Assembly (NCBI GenBank): GCA_050256555.1
Contig: JBBWWC010000217.1
Span: forward strand, 1 to 7,802
From: UBA1146 sp050256555
Lineage (GTDB): Bacteria > Planctomycetota > UBA8108 > UBA1146
DNA length: 7,802 bases
Direction: 5' to 3'
Part shown: piece after piece, positions 6,403-7,802 of the stretch
Layout of the letters: every line of letters begins with the position of its first letter
How positions within the stretch are numbered: position 1 is the first letter of the stretch
Program-made: the position numbers and the translations under genes
Notes under the pieces: model-generated
Databases searched by the model: none
The model's input: only the letters and a program-made list of their open reading frames with translations
Told to the model about the DNA's origin: nothing

Positions 6403-6798
6403 CTAAGTTCTCCTGATCGGAGGCATCCGGAAATGCCTCATCCATGGCGGAAGCGGCTCGATAGAATTACATCGTGTAGTTTTATCGGCCATGCGAGGGC
6501 CCTGTTGATTTAAATTGGCAGGATTCTTCCTCGTTTTGACCGATTCTCCCAACACGGAAATACGGTCACTCCGACCGATTGTAGCACCTGCTCTCGGTTT
6601 CGGGCACCCCCAGAATGAAACCGGCAGAAGAGAATCTTACTGTCCATATTTGAGGCAATGTTTCCCGGACTGGAACGGCCAGGCGGCCAATATCACCTTC
6701 GTCCCTTCAATTTCGATCTTTTCAGGCCAGGCCCGTGTTTTGCCTGTTTTCTTTCCGGCCACTGCTCGCCTTCTGGGTGACGGTCAGGAAGGACTGAG
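6403..6798. other. Divergent intergenic region, 396 bp
   Basis: Both flanking genes read outward, so promoters for each should lie here. Beyond the leader hairpin at 6420-6439 I see a TTGACC (6536-6541) that could be a -35 box on the plus strand, but the best -10 at the right distance (AATACG, 6559-6564) is weak. On the minus strand TGTAAT near 6471-6466 resembles a -10 box without a clear -35. A TTG-initiated plus-strand frame runs from 6515 to 6802 and overlaps the next start by ATGA, but its residue composition does not look like a protein. No RNA gene or mobile element was recognised. Confidence 0.4.
6420..6439 (-). promoter_or_regulatory. Hairpin in the 5' leader of the secreted-protein gene
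   Basis: gaggcat (6420-6426) and atgcctc (6433-6439) form a perfect 7-bp stem with a 6-nt loop. On the minus strand it ends only 5 nt before the AGGAG ribosome binding site (6414-6410). It could stabilise the leader or control ribosome access. There is no T run beside it, so it is not an obvious intrinsic terminator. Confidence 0.45.
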
Positions 6799-7545
6799 AT
6801 GAATCAAGAATCAGATGCCAGTAATAAGGCTTTCCCGGGGAGTTCGATTCATCCGGTGGAAGACCTGCAAAAAAAAGGGATACGACAATTAAGAGTCATC
6901 CCCGAGAGCCAGCTCAAAAAAGCAGCAAGAGAAGCGGTCGCTCGTGCCTTGCTAGAGGTTCTTGAGTCCCTCGATGTTTCCGAAGAAGTTCGTCAGGAAT
7001 TGAAAGTCCGAGCAACAAAAATCATTCACGGTCAGTCCTCAGGAGCAACGATCAGTTCGGCGCCTGTCGAAGCGGTCGGTTCCGATCCCGCAAATCAGAG
7101 GACAAATCGAACGGACACCCCCCCATTGGTGGTGCCTTCGATTCAGGACCAGGTTTCGGATATTCCGAATCAGGTTCCAGCACCGGTACCAAATCCTCCA
7201 GGCTCTCCCCTTGGCCAGCGTGAAAAGGCATTGCTATTGCAGTTGTCGCGCTTGATCGCCCAGGACTGGAGATCGGAATTGGCAACGGTAAGGGACTCCC
7301 ATCGGGATCAAGTAGAAAGGCTCGAGATGAGAATCCTTGAATTGACCCAGGCACTGCATACCACAGATCAAGTGCTGGATGAAAAAGTAAGTAATGACCG
7401 TGCCGAAGCAGGTCAACAAAATCCCTTTGATAGTACAAAAACGGAACTGCTGGATCAGTTGTTCCAGGCAAATGTTGCTCTTCGTGCGCTTTCTGAGCGT
7501 CCGAGCAAGGGTGTCTCACCCACTCAAGATGGAGAAGGAAGGTAA
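6799..7545 (+). CDS. Soluble helical/coiled-coil protein of unknown function, coupled to an actin-like gene
   Basis: A 248-residue protein that I do not recognise. The start ATG 6799 has AGGAAGGA (6786-6793) 5 nt upstream. There is no signal peptide or membrane segment. An N-terminal helical region at about 37-78 is rich in Ala, Glu, Leu and Arg (for example AREAVARALLEVLESLDV). A Pro/Ser/Val-rich linker covers about 79-140. A long helix with coiled-coil character follows at about 141-198 (LLLQLSRLIAQDW... QVERLEMRILELTQAL), and a final short helix at about 211-234. The stop TAA (7543-7545) is two bases before the next ATG, so the two genes are almost certainly cotranscribed. The tail of this gene, GGAGAAGGAAGG (7531-7542), supplies the ribosome binding site of the next. 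The layout (helical head, flexible linker, coiled coil) suits a scaffold, adaptor or filament regulator for the adjacent actin; this is inference from context. Confidence 0.85.
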   Translation: MNQESDASNKAFPGSSIHPVEDLQKKGIRQLRVIPESQLKKAAREAVARALLEVLESLDVSEEVRQELKVRATKIIHGQSSGATISSAPVEAVGSDPANQRTNRTDTPPLVVPSIQDQVSDIPNQVPAPVPNPPGSPLGQREKALLLQLSRLIAQDWRSELATVRDSHRDQVERLEMRILELTQALHTTDQVLDEKVSNDRAEAGQQNPFDSTKTELLDQLFQANVALRALSERPSKGVSPTQDGEGR

Positions 7546-7547
7546 TC

Positions 7548-7802
7548 ATGGCTGCGAGTAAAAAGACCAGTAATTCGAAAGGGCAGTCGACGCAACAAAA
7601 AGATGTGTCGATCCCGAGAATCAAGGACAAGACAGGGATCCTCCACGTCGGCATCGATCTGGGCACCAGCAGGAGTGCCATTGCCAGCTCGAATGGCGCC
7701 AGGGAGGTCATGGCCAGCCTGGTCGGTTGGCCCAAAGATTCGGTATCAGCCAAGGTGCTGGGCGAAACAGTGATCGTCGGGGATCGTGTTCATGAGAACC
7801 GT
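7548..7802 (+). CDS. Actin-like ATPase, MamK-like, N-terminal part (3' end outside window)
   Basis: The first 85 residues of an actin/Hsp70-superfamily protein. After a polar, Lys/Ser/Gln-rich extension of about 30 residues comes the phosphate-1 loop HVGIDLGTSRSAIASSNG (Gly35-Thr40-Ser41 core), which binds the ATP phosphates in this superfamily. It is followed by SLVGWPKD (57-64) and KVLGETVIVGDRVHENR (69-85). From memory of the family, the 'GIDLGTS.tA...S.G' + 'S.VG.PKD' + 'K.LG....VGD' series is much closer to the magnetosome actin MamK and its relatives than to MreB, whose equivalent begins 'DLGTANTLVY'. MamK-type proteins form cytoplasmic filaments; relatives also occur outside magnetotactic bacteria, so no magnetosome role should be assumed. 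ATG 7548 follows GGAGAAGGAAGG by 5 nt. The remaining ATPase motifs cannot be seen. An Hsp70-like or other bacterial actin (Alp) is the alternative. Confidence 0.82.
   Translation, partial: MAASKKTSNSKGQSTQQKDVSIPRIKDKTGILHVGIDLGTSRSAIASSNGAREVMASLVGWPKDSVSAKVLGETVIVGDRVHENR

Noticed and set aside
6514..6532. A sigma-54-like element (TTGGCAGG followed by TTCC)
   Set aside because: The required GG-N10-GC spacing is not met; the downstream element reads CC rather than GC.
6515..6802. A 95-residue TTG-started plus-strand frame overlapping the next start codon by ATGA
   Set aside because: The overlap looks like coupling, but the start is TTG without a good ribosome binding site, the composition is not protein-like, and no domain is visible. 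Most likely it is leader sequence.
7052..7753. A 233-residue minus-strand frame
   Set aside because: It is antisense to the coiled-coil and actin-like genes, which have good ribosome binding sites and recognisable sequence. It shows no domain of its own.

Overview
The window most likely comes from a planctomycete-type bacterium. The main clue is the secreted protein on the minus strand. Its C-terminus carries two dockerin-like calcium repeats of the form GDxDxNGxxxLGDPIxLLxYxF, followed by a Cys- and acid-rich tail, an arrangement I associate with Planctomycetota. This is inference from family knowledge; no rRNA or other taxonomic marker is present.

Positions 1-4171 (+) are the distal part of a cell-elongation operon: the 3' end of mreC, then mreD, mrdA (PBP2) and rodA. 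The genes are tightly packed, with ATGA and GTGA overlaps and one 32-nt gap. MreC and MreD are the envelope scaffold. RodA (SEDS glycosyltransferase) and PBP2 (transpeptidase) form the paired enzyme that makes lateral-wall peptidoglycan. mreB would be expected just upstream, outside the window.

Positions 4172-4636 hold no convincing gene. They contain a GC-rich, hairpin-rich block ending, on the minus strand, in a perfect 10-bp stem followed by a T run. This looks like an unassigned structured RNA, or a structured 3' UTR, with an intrinsic terminator.

Positions 4637-6402 (-) carry two genes. The upstream one encodes an exported protein with two cohesin-like beta-sandwich modules plus the dockerin-like pair. 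The downstream one encodes a small lipoyl/biotinyl-fold protein that lacks the attachment lysine. Between them are tandem 17-bp repeats whose core looks like a ribosome binding site.

Positions 6403-6798 form a divergent intergenic region with a hairpin just before the ribosome binding site of the secreted-protein gene.

Positions 6799-7802 (+) start a second cytoskeletal locus: an unrecognised soluble helical/coiled-coil protein, followed two bases later by the 5' end of an actin-family ATPase that resembles MamK more than MreB. A bacterial actin paired with an uncharacterised coiled-coil protein is the most interesting candidate system here. The candidate structured RNA is the second.
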